From assembly GCA_038380795.1 (NCBI GenBank), contig CM076259.1:102163739-102227738 (forward strand): DNA of 64,000 bases. The letters run 5' to 3'. Below are positions 48,701 through 62,600 of this stretch, piece by piece. The stretch comes from Pyrocephalus nanus (Eukaryota; Chordata; Aves; Passeriformes; Tyrannidae). Every line of letters starts with the position of its first letter. Position 1 is the stretch's first letter. The position numbers and the translations under genes are program-made. The notes under the pieces are model-generated. The model made no database searches, was not told the DNA's origin, and was given only the letters and a program-made list of their open reading frames with translations.

Positions 48701-50801
48701 GTAAATTTGTTAGTAGCTTTGTTTTGGATAACATGTGTTCTGCGGTTTGCTGACTGACAGTGTATTTTCAAACTTCAGAATCAAGTCCAGAAAAAATAGA
48801 TCATTTTAAGCCCCATGCTCCAGGCTGTCAAACAGCCTCCAAACCACTATGGACTCTCCTTTCTAGTAAGGCCGGGGAAAAGCCTTTTCATAATCTGGGT
48901 CATGATGGAGTTTTATGGTTTTGGGAAAAGCATTCTTAGCTTCCAAAACAAAATGTATCTTTATCTTTAAACTTTCTAAGAATGTAACATATGTAAACCA
49001 GATATCTTTCTCCAAGCTCTCCACTTTGGTTATATCCTTTTCTTCCGTGTTTCTTTCCATTAGTTATAAATCACTCCATTAGTTTATGTTTTAATTTATG
49101 TTATAAAAAGATCTGGGCAATAAAACTATGGTATTCAGTATTCTTCTACGTTCCTCCTCCTTCTGGTTTTGTCTACGTTTTTTTCTCTGCTGGAAAAGAT
49201 AAAGATGAGCAGATCTCCAAAGCCAACGTTCTTTCATTTTCCTTCATTGTCCTCACTTTTGAAGATATGTAATCAGTAATGGAGGAAGATGTAACAGTTG
49301 GAATAACAGGTGAGGCCCATCTGCCCATGTGGTAGTAGTGGAAGGTATGGAGTGGAAACAACAAGGTGACGTCATAAACCCTGTCAGCATGTGGGCTGTA
49401 ACAGCAGAGATTGAAGCCTCCCACACTGCAATGTGGGATCATTCAAGCTGGGATGGACAGTGAAAGGAAAGAGATGAAGCAGGGGGCTTTACTCCAGAAA
49501 GAAGGGAAGGGATCACAATAGCAGGGAATAGATCTTGCTGGAAATCTGGGGGACTTTTCTATCAGCTGTTCTACCAACACACTTCCTGCACACCCCCAGA
49601 GAGGACAGACTAGTTAGTCTGAATCAACAGTGAATATTTTGACAAAGTTATTTGTTGGCTACTCAGACCAGCTCCACTCAGCTCAGTCTTCACAAGTATG
49701 GGAAATGTTCAAAACCTCTTTATCTTCTGACATATCCCTTTTCCATCTCAGTCTCTTCTGAACTGCTTCACTCTATCATATCCCTCCTCTTCTCTCAGAA
49801 CTGCCCTTTAATCTTCCATTCCTCTTTTATCCTGACTTTTTCTCATGACAATCTGACTTATCTAGCCTTCATTCATAAACCTAAGATCCTCTTCATATAC
49901 ACACCTTAATGTAAATAATTTGTTTGAGAAGAAAAATCAAGACACAGGTTTGAAAAGACAGCTGTCGGCACTCCTCCCATTAATCTTGTTGCAGCAATTA
50001 TAATAGGAGGATGGAGCAGGATGTTTTGTCTGCTGGTTTGGTAGGAACTCACACAAGATTTTTATTATAATGGTCATCTCTGACTGAGAACCTAGAATCC
50101 TCAGATCTTCCCTGGATTATGTTACCTGCACAGAGATACCCCAAGTTTTTGCATTGTCCCTTTCCTGTCTGCTGCTGTTCAAAGATTGGGTTTACTTCTC
50201 TTCAAAATAGTACTGGATTTCCATGGTACCAGTCTCAGTGATGTGATTTTTTTTTTTCATTTGCAGTGACAGTCCTAGAGACTTAACGTTCCTAGTGTAT
50301 TTCAAACCCACAACGTTAAATTGGTTTGATGTTAGGCAGAGAGACTGCTCAGCCAACTGTAAATACATGTAAAATGCTTACACTTATTCCATTACAACAC
50401 ACACTTGTTATTACATTAAACCATTAATAAAGTTACATTAAAAGGCTTGTAAGACTGAGACAGAAACTTCCCACAGAGGGGAAATATTGAGTAAGTATTT
50501 CTGTGTGTTTTTAATTCCTTTTGTCTAGACATCACAACAGTCCTTAGGCTTATCCTGCCAATGTTAATATAGTCTCTTGAGGATACATGGTAAATTAACA
50601 AATTTAGCAATAAAAGCAATGGGCTGAGAATTACCTAACTATAACAATAATATAGTGTATATTAATGATAGATACAGACACACACATGCATACAAACATA
50701 TGTCCTTACAGGCACATGTATGCAGATGTATTACTTCTGAGCCAAATTCTCCAACTCATATCACACCACAGAAAGCCTTTTTTTTCAATGTTCATTTTTA
50801 G
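45704..50801. other. AT-rich non-coding DNA
   Basis: No gene is recognised, apart from one exon candidate at 48,153-48,229. A pyrimidine-rich stretch lies at about 49,715-49,860. Confidence 0.5.
48153..48229 (+). other. exon candidate, + strand
   Basis: The acceptor ATGTTTTTCTTTCTAG is followed by 77 bases, open when read as two bases plus 25 codons (PLHFHKKCSLEIVGLVRTQV and onward), ending ACAAAG before GTATGTGT. I do not recognise the peptide. Its phase does not continue the candidates at 26,512 or 50,802, so these cannot all belong to one reading frame in series. Confidence 0.15.
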
Positions 50802-50939
50802 ATGCACAGTTTTCCACGGCAGATGGGTGTGGCCATTAAAATGTCAATGTATGAGAGTAACAACATGGATGTATAGTGCCAGATTGATGCATATCCATAA
50901 AAGTGCCTGCACACACTGCCACAGCCACACCCCTCTGAG
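50802..50939 (+). other. exon candidate, + strand
   Basis: The acceptor CCTTTTTTTTCAATGTTCATTTTTAG is followed by 138 bases, open as one base, 45 codons and two bases (CTVFHGRWVWPLKCQCMRV and onward), ending CTCTGAG before GTGAGTGAG, a consensus donor. It has the same phase as the candidates at 3189-3226 and 26,512-26,613, so the three could be read in series. The peptide is Cys/His-rich towards its end but shows no zinc-finger spacing I recognise. Confidence 0.22.
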
Positions 50940-51334
50940 GTGAGTGAGCCCAGGCACCTTCTAATTCCCAGTGGGTACCTGCGTGGTGGTACCTCATGTC
51001 CATATTTTTGCATGTTGTCTGACCTGTGTCTGAGATCAGATGCCCCACTAATCCCAAATGCCATCCTTGCAGATGCTGAGCCCACACAGGAGGAGCCCTT
51101 TGACACCTTCTCTACAGGGCAGCCAATGACACAGTAGGACATTCTGATGAGGCCCTGGGCATTCTGTGACCACAGAATCCTGGCTGCTCTGGTGGGGTTA
51201 CCCAAAACCCCCTCCACAGGAGCTCCCATCAGCAGGCAGCAATCAAAGAGTCTCTCTGAATCCTTCAGTGCTGCGTGGACGCAATGAGGGAATTGCATCA
51301 TTTTAGACTGAACTTTTTCCTGTTAGAAAGGGGA

Positions 51335-51635
51335 CAGATTGTCTCAGTTCACAGGGAGCTTCCTGGAGAAGATGGGGGTGGGGGACGGGACAGGACACAC
51401 AAGTTGTTCCAGGAGAGGTTCCATCTTCCATTAGGAAATTTTTTACAGTGAGAACAATCAATCACTGTAACAGCCTCCACAGGGATATGGTGAAGTACCC
51501 ATCAATGGATGTTTTTAATATGCAGTTGGACAGGGTGCTAGATAATATCATCTGGGCTCCTTCTCTTATGAAAGATTGGGCCAGATGATCTTTCAAGATC
51601 CCTTCCAGCCTGGGCTGTGCTGTGGTTGTGTAATT
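51335..51635 (+). repeat. CR1 LINE 3' fragment, old
   Basis: The blocks ACAAGTTGTTCCAGGAGAGGTT, CCATTAGGAAATTTTTTACAGTGAG, GTTGGACAGGGTGCTAGATAA, GGGCCAGATGATCTTTCAAG and ATCCCTTCCAGCCTGGGCTG follow the CR1 3' region in order. It ends with a degraded terminal repeat (GGTTGTGTAATTCGATG). It has no coding capacity. Confidence 0.85.
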
Positions 51636-54600
51636 CGATGGGAAATCTACTTGAGTTCTCCTGACACTTTCAGGAAGCCTGGGAGTTCCACAGAAAGAGT
51701 TTTTTATGAACAACTTTAACTATGACACTCTTCTAAACCAAAATGCATGAAGAGAAGAAGAGAAACTCAGTTCTTTCACAGCTGTGCAATGAACAAAACT
51801 GCAATCACAGATTTTAGCAGTCACTAAAATTGGTGGAAGGATTGGACAAAAAGGCCTAGAGTGAAATCTTTCCCTTGGTTCTTTATTCATCAAACTGAAC
51901 AATAAAAGTGAGGGAAGAGAACACAGTAACCTCCTCCTGATACACAGATCTCCGCCTTTTCTGTAGAACCCTAATTACCTTTTCCCCCAAGCTCCATCTC
52001 CTTCTACACAGAGCAGATGACAACTCAGCTTCCTTGCAGTAACCTGAGTCACACTTCACACTCATCTCATTGTCACTGGATTGCATCTGCAGACTTATTA
52101 CCAAGCTCAAAACTGAATAATGGACTTCTAAAACATTTTGTCCCCTTTAAAATGAGAAATCTTCATAGACTGCATCCCACACTATGCCTTTCTTGAAATT
52201 GCTAATAAGATAAAATATTAAAGCAATAATGAAGATAGTTACAACTTTAATTTTTTGTGAGTTTTCAGGGAGTTTGTACCTCTTTCTTAAAATAATGCAA
52301 TTTTACATTTATTCGACCTTATTTTTCAACACTCCCATTGAACAGCGTAGAAGATTTCAGGTTATAAGGGTATCACACAGACTTCAGCACTAGATAAACC
52401 TTATCCCCACCCACAAGCTCTGTCTTCACATACCTCCCCAAAAGACTGTGGTTCAGTTTGTTACTGGGGAGACAAACTCCAGATTTGCTTGAAATAATGG
52501 CTACAAAGTACAGTCTCTGTGGCTTCAAAAATTTACAAGATATGTGAAATCAACATCTCAGGAGGAGATATAAATGGCCTTAGGATGACATTACACCTTG
52601 AGTCTCCTTCTAAAAGGGGGCAAAACAAGAAAGTTTGACAGTTTTAAGTGTGGATGCTGTCATTAAACTGCTCTGACCAGTCCTGAAAGAGTTCATCATT
52701 TTTTTCTGTTTGTTGGTTGCTGTCACCATAGCAACTAACTAGTTCTACATGAAGTTATGGTGCAAGCCAGCAAGGCTGTAATGGAATACATTCCTTAGCA
52801 TTAGTCAACGCTTGCACAGAAGAGAAAGCACACTGTTTTGGAAATGGGCTCTAAAATGGTGTGTTCTGGGCAGACTGGAAATAGGAAATCATATTTCTCC
52901 CTCTTCCATGTATTTTTAATTAAAAGTACTTTATTTATGCTTTGTGGTGGGTTGAGAATTCTGGTCTTCCAGTGTGACAGCAGCAATGGAGGGGACGGAA
53001 CTGCAGCTGAGGTTGCTTTGTGCCCTGCAGAACACAGAGAGATCTCTATCAGTCACAGTGTAGGCTGACAAATATTTCTTTTGGTGGGGTGGTTTTCACA
53101 CTGTGACCCACAGACACCTGGGGATTCGTTGACTTCTTCTGAAAGATCTTCAACGTGGAACTATAAAATGCAAGACTACCGGTGTTATAATTTAAATTCA
53201 CTATCCTGGTGTCTGTATTTCCCTTGGAAAATTATGAAAGGTCAAAAACTCATAAAAAGTTGAAATTCATGGATATGCATAATGGAATAATACCCATTGT
53301 GTGAAGTGAGCTTCATTCTGCCTTCATAAAACCAGCTTCAGTCTGGAGAAATTCTGATTACACTGGAAATTATACTCGTGCAGATGCAGAAGGACAAAAC
53401 TTTTCACTGGACAAAGTGCTTGGGTTCGTGTTTTGTGAAAAACATTGGACATTGATTAGTAAAGAATCAAATATAATTTGTCATGTGATTTTCAGGGGTG
53501 CGTTATGGTTCAGTTTTAAATCTTTAATTAAATGGGCAAATTTGATGAAAAGTAAAATCAAATTACATCCCAAGCAGCAAATCACAGTAATGATTAAAAT
53601 TAAGTAAATTATTAACACAGTGCATTTAATAGGATGCATTTGAGGTTACCAGTCTGTGAAAGGAGTTGCATGAATTTTAGATTTCTATTTTAAAGCAACA
53701 TTGCATTTTCTAACTTCATAAACCAGGAACCAGAGGGAACCTTACATTATTTTTGCACCAGTGTATCAGCTGTGCAACCAAAGCCGCTTTGGACATTTTT
53801 TCTTTCTGAATGTATTATGTCATCCTCTTTTAAAAAAAATGTACCTACAATTCCAACCACAGGTTGGTAACCCCAAATGTAACCTGAAACATTTGTCTTA
53901 ATGAATACAATACATTATTAATAAGAATTTTTTTTTTTGTCTTGGAATTCCTGTTTGTAATATGATTTCATTTTGCTTCTGCTTAACCTTTCCTAAAGGA
54001 CATTTTTACAAATGTCTTAAAATTGAGCCATAACTTCCTTAAAATAAATCCAGATGACAAAACACATTTTTTCTTTTAACAGTCAAGCTTATTCAAGGCT
54101 TATGTGAGATACCAGAGTTAGAAATAAATTATATTATTTTTGTTCTCAGTTTAAAGTAACTACTTGATCTCATTTTCTGACCCCCCCAAATTATATTTTC
54201 ACATATGGCTATAAATCTTAATAGCTGTGAAGCTTATTTTTAGCCTACCACTAATGGTCAAATTGCAAACACAGTAATCTCATGAATAGTTTCAAGCAGA
54301 CTTGCAGGGGCCACCCTAGCAAACTGTGATTCATCAACACTCAGGTAGAATACCTGCTCAGAAAATGAAATGCAGTAAGGACTTCGCCTTTTCTCTTACA
54401 ACAGACAATACTTTATTGCTAAAGAGTAGAAAATAATCTGTAATCTGTTTCTGTCACTTTGGTAAATATTAATAATGCTATCAAAATCTGCAGTAAAGTT
54501 CACAGGAATAGCAGAGTTTGGCCAATAAAATCTTGTACATTCATAGGTTAATAAAGTTATTACACTACCAGACTGATTTCCTGCATAGTGTGGAATGGCA

Positions 54601-56807
54601 TCCAGCAACTCATAATGAGTCTGGCAACTTGTGCTCAGCTCTGGAAATAATTTCAGACAATTTCAGTTTGAAGATGGAGAGCCCCACACTTGTCTTGGCA
54701 ATTTATTTGGGTGCCATTATCACCAAGATTAAACACAGGTGATTTTTTTTCTAGTAGAGCAAATTTTCTGGCCCTTCTTTCTTGTTATGTTGTTTCCCTA
54801 CGAGATTGCCTGTGGTGAAAGTATCAAGGGAGACATTTCATGTATGAAAAGCTTATTTTGTGTATATAAACAGGTTGTACTCTTTAAATTTATGACTTAA
54901 AGCATTGTAACCATTTTGAGATACAGGTTTTTTCACTTTACTCTTTCTAAAAAAGGGTTTCAGGACAGTACACAGTATTCCAGAATCAGCACTATAAACA
55001 AAGATAAAATCATTTTCCTGATTCTTCACACTACTTCCCATTTTATACAATCATGGATTATCATAAGTATTTTTTAATACTTACGTGCATTTCCACAGTA
55101 ATGAAAGAAACCTTTCTCAAGCCTTCAAGGTCACTGCCCCAAAATACAAAATTTGCAAGAGTAACAAATTTCTCACATTACACTAACAGTACTTCTGAAG
55201 CTTGACATCAGCTTTGCACGCTTCTTTGCTTCGAGGAAGTGATTATAAAATCTGGACACAAACTTTTTGATGAACTATGAAATACTAGATATTCCCACAG
55301 TTCTGCTCAAAATAACACAAGATGATGCTCAAGTCCACTCTGTACCAATTTCTTCATTTTCTCTTACAAAAGGCAGGATGCTCCATGTTCAAAAGGGCAG
55401 ATGGCTCTTCTGTGTATCAGCTGTGTCCTGAAAGAGAACACTAAACCATAACTAGATGTGAGCTCTCCAGTTGTACATCACTTTTTTTTCCCGTAAGAAC
55501 ACCAAACATCGGGAGTTCCTTATAGAATGTTATCTTGTGCCAATTCACACAAAATTCTGTAGAAGAAGCAGGACTTCTTATAGGTGTTGATGAAATTCAT
55601 CCTGTTGCAAATTAGACCACACGACACATGAAAAGCTCCCTCCAAGTCAATTTGTAAATTACACAATGGAGAAGACTGAGCCAATGTAGGATTTTCTTTC
55701 ATCCTGCCTTGCTCCTCTCCCACAACTGTGCAATCACTCAACAAATGCTTGGTTTTACTAAACTGAGCAGGCCCGTGGTGGAGTCTGCTTTGCTACACGT
55801 AAAGCAAATTTTTTAGCCACTGCAGAAGTATTTGCAGGATTGAGGCCAATTTGGCTGGCAAGCTACAGATCTTCACTCTGATTTCCATTATACTTATTAT
55901 CTACCAGAGGCTGGGAATGTAAAGATTTTTAGAAATCCTCAGTAAAAAAATACTGGTAACATAGAATCATCAAATTGGAAAGCTATGAGTGAGACATATC
56001 CTTCTTTCTTGCTGACTGGCCCTCCATAACCAGAATGACTTTATTTCATGAAGTACCAGCCTAAGGAACCAGGACCAGATTCCAAAAAGGAGAGTTACTA
56101 CAACAACAGTGATTTGCTGTATTTATTTTGGAGAGGGAAACCTGCATGTTGTAAAATGTACTTCAAGAATATCTCTACTGCAAAGTACAAAATAAAAGCA
56201 ACAAGTCAGACATAAATATAGACTGTTGCCCTTGGCTAGATGCAAGAGACTGTTTCAAAAGCAAGGCTCCTAAGTCCAAGGAACCAAGATTACCTTAGCT
56301 CAGCCTTCCCATAGATCTATTTTCCATTGTTGGCTTGACATGGAGTATAATTGCAGTAATATTTTTAGTCATAATAAAGAATGAACAAGATTTCTGTATG
56401 TCTAACAACCAAACATAACTCCTGTGCAAATTTCAGCCTCTGCAGCATTTGGCAGGGTCAGAGCAGGAAGAGATGGCAAAATTCCCCCTTTTTTTAGTAT
56501 GCATTAAAAAAATCCCTTAGAGGTATCAGCATTATTTCAGCACTGGCCACACCAAAGAGAAAAAAAAATCTCTGATGTCCATTGAGAGTGCAGTTAAAAA
56601 GTTGTGGGTTTTGCTTGTTTTATAGGAGCTATGAAAAAGGAAATGAAAATGAGATTTTAGAAACTTTTGGAGGAAGCAAAAGATGGGTATCACCAAATTT
56701 CTGGATTCATTTTGTGCTTCTGTTTCTCCTTAAATGAAAAAAAAAAAAAAAGACAGCAAAGAATATAATATCTTCTGATATTTTAATGGGTACAATTGCA
56801 CCAATGA
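51636..56807. other. AT-rich non-coding DNA
   Basis: I see no gene. A short phrase at 55,962-55,983 (ATAGAATCATCAAATTGGAAA) hints at a CR1 end on the minus strand but fades at once. C- and A-homopolymers lie at 54,181 and 56,737. Confidence 0.5.
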
Positions 56808-57005
56808 ACTGAGGGTGGTGAAGCACTGGAACAGATTGCCCAGAGAAGATGTGAAAGCCCCATCCCTGAAAGTGCTCAAGGACAGGTTGGATGGGGCTTT
56901 GAGCAACCTAGTCTAGTGGAAGGTTCCCTGCCCACGGCAAGGAAGGCTGGAACTAGATGATGTCTAAGGTCCCTTCCAACCCAAACCATTCTGTGATTGT
57001 GCAAT
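56808..57005 (+). repeat. CR1 LINE 3' fragment, well preserved
   Basis: The copy reads CTGAGGGTGGTGAAGCACTGGAACAGATTGCCCAGAG, then AGGACAGGTTGGATGGGGCTTTGAGCAACCTAGTCTAGTGGAAGGT, then AAGGTCCCTTCCAACCCAAACCATTCTGTGATTGTGC. This is close to the standard avian CR1 3' end and is the least decayed copy in the window. It is 5'-truncated and non-coding. Confidence 0.95.
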
Positions 57006-59527
57006 TCCCCCTACTAACCTTTCTTTGCTCTGACCTTGCATGTAATCCTAGATGCATAGCAGGCATGCATTGCTTTGAAATTGTGACACTAAAGATAAGA
57101 TATTTGTTTTCATGGTTGAGAAGGTCCCTTTAACATTTTGTGGTTTATTCTACTTAGTACAAACTAACATTTAACTCTCGTCTCTTTTTTTCTATCATGA
57201 TCATGTTACATGTGGTTCTCCTCACCTACATATGGCCATTCCAGATTAGGTACATATTCTAAGAGAGTCTTTCACAGAGATCCATTTATTTTATGGGTGA
57301 CAATTCTGTAGGATTGTTTACCTCTTTTCAGTGACCATGAAGTCTAGATAATGAGCTCAGACAGCATGACTCACTTCAGTGTCTCACTTCCTATATGGGA
57401 AACAATGTAAGACGAACCCACCATTTTTCATTTGGCTCTATAATTCTGATTTCTCATTTGCATGCTTTTTGTTTCTAATCTCAAATTATTTTCCATAAGT
57501 AATTTTGAATTTATTTTATATTTCAGTCCCATTTAAATCTTATTTCTAATAAGAACTTCTGCATGAAATCACAGGCTTTTATTGTCCACAGAGGATGGCT
57601 ATTGCCACAGAATGACCCCCAAGAAAAGAACATGCCATCACTATTATCCTTTTGTCCTTTGAGGCCTTCTGCAGTTTCGTGCACTGTACACCCTGTGCTC
57701 TACTGTCTGGCAATGCAGCAGCATCTCGTGCAGTTGTTTGTTTTGAGGCACATTTTTATGTGTTTCTAATACTGGCATTCTTTCTGCTTTGCATGACTGA
57801 CACATACTGGAAACCTATTCTCTCTGTGCCTTTGCTCTGACTTTATGCCCTGTGTGGATGGTAACCTGTTCTTGCTTCCTAGATTCTTGCTGAGTGAGTT
57901 GGCCTACAGAAGGCGGAAAGACCCCATTATTAAATTAATAACATAATGACAACTTCAAACTTCATTGCTCAGAGGGAGATCTATACTGTTTGTACACCAC
58001 TTTATGTATGCACACATTCACACACAAAGCACAGCTCATATGCAAAAGTACTCGAGCTAGCTCAAATTGGCAAGATAGGGAACCATTATATCACTACGTG
58101 GGTTGCTTTTCCATGACAGATCTTTTAAAAAAATCTATTCAAAATATAGATTTTTCTGAGTTATTCTTAATGGATTTCCATTTGAGGGAACAATATAAAT
58201 CAAGACATGCCAGCATTACCTGAATACAATGTCATAAGACTTATTCCCACCAGAAGAAGTCCAAAAGCATTTTTCTGACATGAGTAATATTTGACAGATG
58301 AGAAACTGCTAAGAGAAAAGAACATTAAAAAAAGGCAGTAATCTCAAAATCAATTTTCATTAAGATCTGAGTTTCTCCCCACTCTCTGAAATACATGGTT
58401 TCAGATATGCCTCTCTTACTTACCCAAGTGTTCCTTTCTTCTAGAAATAGTCAAATTAGTATCATTATGGCCTTAATTGCAAAGGGGCTGTTTGCGCCCA
58501 GATTACTATGCAATTATGGCTTTCTGAAACATGCATGACCACTTATATATTTCTTTTCATGATGTCAAATTTCAGTTTGACAACATCAAATGTTCAGATT
58601 CATTACAAACCTAATCAGTTGGCTGCCGAGAAATTGTTCAAGAAGCCTTCAGGGCAGGCAGACAGATCCACAGCTTTTCTTGCATGTAAACACCCCACTG
58701 ATAACATTGCGGCTTTGTGCATGCAAAAAGAGGATGCAAGCCTTTGTTTTCAGAATTAATGTCCTTGTAATAATGGTTTGCCAAGAAGTACTGTCAGAAA
58801 CTCTCATTCTGAGTTCCTGGAGACTCATTATATTCCAAGATTGGTGATCTGGTATTACAAAGAGTTACAATTAACTGCAACTTCCCGTATGCTGAGAGAT
58901 AGTCTGGTTAACAGAAATCTCTCCTCATTTGCTCAGTTACAGCAGTTTTCCAGCTGTGGAAGGAATAACAGCCTTGCAAAAAACGAGGTCTGGGAAGAAA
59001 TAATGCCAGAGAGTAACAGTCTAGATCAGAGAAAGCAGCTGACAGCTGGTGGGGTGATTTTACTCAGCCTCTAACAGTTCAGACTTCTCCTACTGTGATT
59101 GCAAATGCTTGGACCTTTTCTTTCATAAGTAGTAATTCCATCTGAGTTAAGAGAGCAGCACAAAAATGGACAGCAGATATGCCCCAAACTGGCACCTGTC
59201 CCACTAAACTGTTAAGTAGTCCTAATCTAAGCAGTAATGAGTCTCAGAGGGAGACATTGTCTCCCTCTGGCTTTCACAGGGTTGATATTTTATAAAAAAA
59301 AAAAAAAAAATCAGAACTTTAATATAAAATGCCACACTAATGGCTTAACTGCTCATTTCAGTGTCACTGTGGGGTTCACATTAATTCTAATTTATTAACA
59401 AGAAAATTAATTACACTTATGAGGGCAGGATGGCACCTTTAGTGTAAAACATTTCATCTGATATAAGGCATACCGTTTCCTGCAATATGTTTTGGTCTTC
59501 CTAGTGATATGTCTTTTGCTGGCACAG
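57006..59527. other. AT-rich non-coding DNA
   Basis: No gene or repeat family is recognised. A 17-base A-run lies at 59,294-59,310. Confidence 0.5.
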
Positions 59528-59632
59528 GCAACCTGCAACAGAGGTATGGCTGAATCAAAACTACATGTACTGGAAGAAATGAAGAAGTTATTCCTCTCTA
59601 CTGTCCAGGAAAAGTCAATCCAGAAGCAATTT
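59528..59632 (+). other. exon candidate, + strand
   Basis: An open frame reads ATCNRGMAESKLHVLEEM and KKLFLSTVQEKSIQKQF up to a GTTAAGT donor at 59,633. Possible acceptors are TGGTCTTCCTAG (exon from 59,505) or TTTTGCTGGCACAG (from 59,528). The peptide has the charged/leucine pattern of a coiled coil. If the earlier acceptor is used, the frame also opens with a hydrophobic VICLLLAQATC stretch resembling the end of a signal peptide. I do not recognise the protein. The minus strand is also open here, so frame openness is not discriminating. Confidence 0.2.
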
Positions 59633-62600
59633 GTTAAGTATTTTATTCCATTCCCTTCCTGGAATAATTTATGCTCTTGAACATTCTTTAATGTATAGCT
59701 AACAAGAAGCTTCGGACTATACAAGTCTTTATAAATATTTCAGTTATGGGTAGGCCAAGTGCAGACTCTAATTACTAAAAACAGCACCATATTAAGGCAA
59801 ACCAGAAAGAAAATCAGTTGAATACAGAACCCTGAAGGACCACCATTTTATATTTCAAACTCTGGCCTTTCTTCTGCTGTACAAGTGGAAATATGTGTGC
59901 AGGATAAATGAGGGAGCTCTTTAGCTGACCGAATGCACACATTCAAAAAGTTTGGAAAAATAACCGGAAAATTCACACTGATCCAGATTTCCTTTGCTTC
60001 TGTTTTCTGATGTGCTCTTTCAGCTAAACTTCTCCTAGAAGAGCTATAAAAAAATCCACACTGGAAATCTACAACATTCATACCACCTTGGGTCAGCCAG
60101 CTGGGTCACTTGCCTCAAACATTTTTCCAGCTGTTGAGAAACGTTCTCTCACAAGTTCTGTTTGTCCACCTTTCCTTACTGGATTTTTAAGTGGTTGGTT
60201 GTCACGCTATCATGGCCTCATATACCAAACTTGTTCAGTAGTCTTGTTTTCTCCTGTCCAAGTGAAAAAAAGGTAAAAACAAGGTTCTAATATTGTGCAT
60301 CCTTTGGTTCATTGCTGCCAATAGCTCACGGACAGACATGACTACCATCACTGAGTTTTCCTTATTAGAACTCTCTCTGGACAAACACTAGTACTGAAAA
60401 TTGATGTGCAGTCATAATGGTTCTTGAAAAGGGCTTACCCAATTCTTTTTTCCAATACACATCTTCAGATTCTTTAAAGCATTGATCAAGCTGAGAATAT
60501 AAATAGCTGACTGTATGTTGCAATTAGAATGACTTAAAATCTTTCTAGGAGTTAAATTCTAAAGAAGAAAATATTTTTTTCAGATTTAAATTTAAGATTG
60601 CCACCCCGCAATCTTAAAAACATCTCTTCCAGTCTTTGTGGAAACCAGATACTCTGCTTGTCTACTCTCACTGAAAAATTGATGACAAATTAATAAAAAA
60701 ACATGAATTAATTTCACAGGAGACTAAAACAAATTGCCATGAATCTTGTTGAAAATTACTGTCGGGGTGCTGGATAAAAATATAACACATGAATTTTCTT
60801 TGTCTGTACCAACTCCCTCTAACTCACACAGTTCCCTCCCTCACCACAATGTACTTGCTTTAGGCAAATGTGCAAGTGGAATTTTACAAGTTTATTTTAT
60901 TTGGCTAATATGTAATTCAAAATAGTTAAATCACTTGAAATATCAGCTTTGTTTGAGGGGAAAAAAAAAAAGCCACCTGTAAAAAAAAAAAAAGAAAATG
61001 TTCCAACAAACATAATTTAAAACAAATGAGTGACTGTTGAGGTTTCAAATGGAAAAGAAAATTTGCTGTCAGGAAAGGGAATACTGGAGTCTAGCTGGCA
61101 AAGGATCTGGGAGAACACTGCTTGTCACATGCAGATGCTCCAAGAAAAAGTAGAGCAAAGGGATGTGGTACCATACAGCAAAAAGATCCAAGGCATAAAG
61201 GTTTTATGAAGTTTATGGGACTTTAAAGCAGTTGAAGTTAGTCAGACAAAAATAAACACATTGTGCCTTATTTGGCAGAAACTGTAAAATTAACAAACAA
61301 AAATAGCTTCAAATGTGAAGTCATGTTTACTCGTTCTTTATGTGCAGCTGAAGTTAATCATTTGCTTCCAAACTCTGAACACAGAACTCACAGTCTTCAA
61401 ATCTTTTAATGGTTTGTATGTTTTCTTTCAAAGTATTATAGGTTTGTGCGTTTGACAGCAAATATACACATATTGATATATTTGAAAGCTAATACAGAGT
61501 GGGGTTGACTGAAAACATACAGGAATCAATAGGAAGCTTCTCAGTGATTTTGACTGGAACTGAAGAAGACCCATAATCTGGAAACCACTATGATAAATCT
61601 TGTTCTCAGCAAGATGGTAGATACACAGATAAATCTTCTTAGCCTTCACCAGCTGCCTTCTGAAGAGACATTCTCCTCTTCCTCCCTTTCCTATGGCTTT
61701 ACAGCAAGTTACTCTTTAGCAAATATTTTTGCAATCAAGTCTATGTTTGCAGCTGAGATACACAGCTAGAATAAAAAGTAATCTTTGTGTAGGATCAACT
61801 AGAACCATGGGCAAAGCTGGGATTTGCTCCTTCAAAGCTGTATTTAATCTTAACACCTAGAAACAAAGTAATAATACAGGGGTCACTCTACTCATGCAGG
61901 AAGTCACATGCAGATTACCAAAAGAGATTTGACCGTTTGGTGAAAGTTAGCCAAGTTCCCTTAACAAATTCTTGCATTTAAATGTCTTTCAACCATCCTC
62001 AAGAAAAGAAAAAACCTGAATGGAGGGTTGTCAGGTTGAGGGGACTACTCTTCCACTCTCTGAAGTCTGTTTTCTTTCTTAATTCACTGTCCACTCCCCA
62101 TTCTATTTTAATGCATTTAGAGCAGTCTTAGTGCCCTAATTAAAGACAATTTTTAATGCCCTTAATCATGAGTGGAAGAAAAGGATTTCTGAAAGCATAA
62201 GATTAGAGAGGCAAGTTTTATTCCACAAAGGGTAAGAGTGTATTTTAGTATCAAAGCTCAAGAAGCCAAATTAAAGAACATCTTTAATTCTGTAATTCAA
62301 TTGATCTGCTTTCATAAGCCTTCTCTCCTATAATTATTTGTAGGATTTCTGCACATGGATCCAGATGCTCACATGCTGAAGCAAGTGGCATCATATCATA
62401 CCAAACCAGAGTAAGAAAGGGATGAATCACAATCTGCTAAGGGTTGTCAGAAACAACATGGCTTAGTGCAAAATGGCTTCATATCGTAAGAGTTTGGTAT
62501 CAAATGGTCATGACACATCCCTCAGGATTGTTTACTTTGTGATACATGACCCTCTCTGTATACCATAGGACTGGCTTGGACTTTGCAGAGGTTCAGAAAA

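Noticed and set aside
49715..49860. long pyrimidine-rich stretch with several AGs, resembling a branch/acceptor region
   Set aside because: No open frame or donor follows at exon distance. It is low-complexity.
55958..55990. possible CR1 3' end on the minus strand (ATAGAATCATCAAATTGGAAA)
   Set aside because: The match is about 20 bases and does not continue into the CR1 body.
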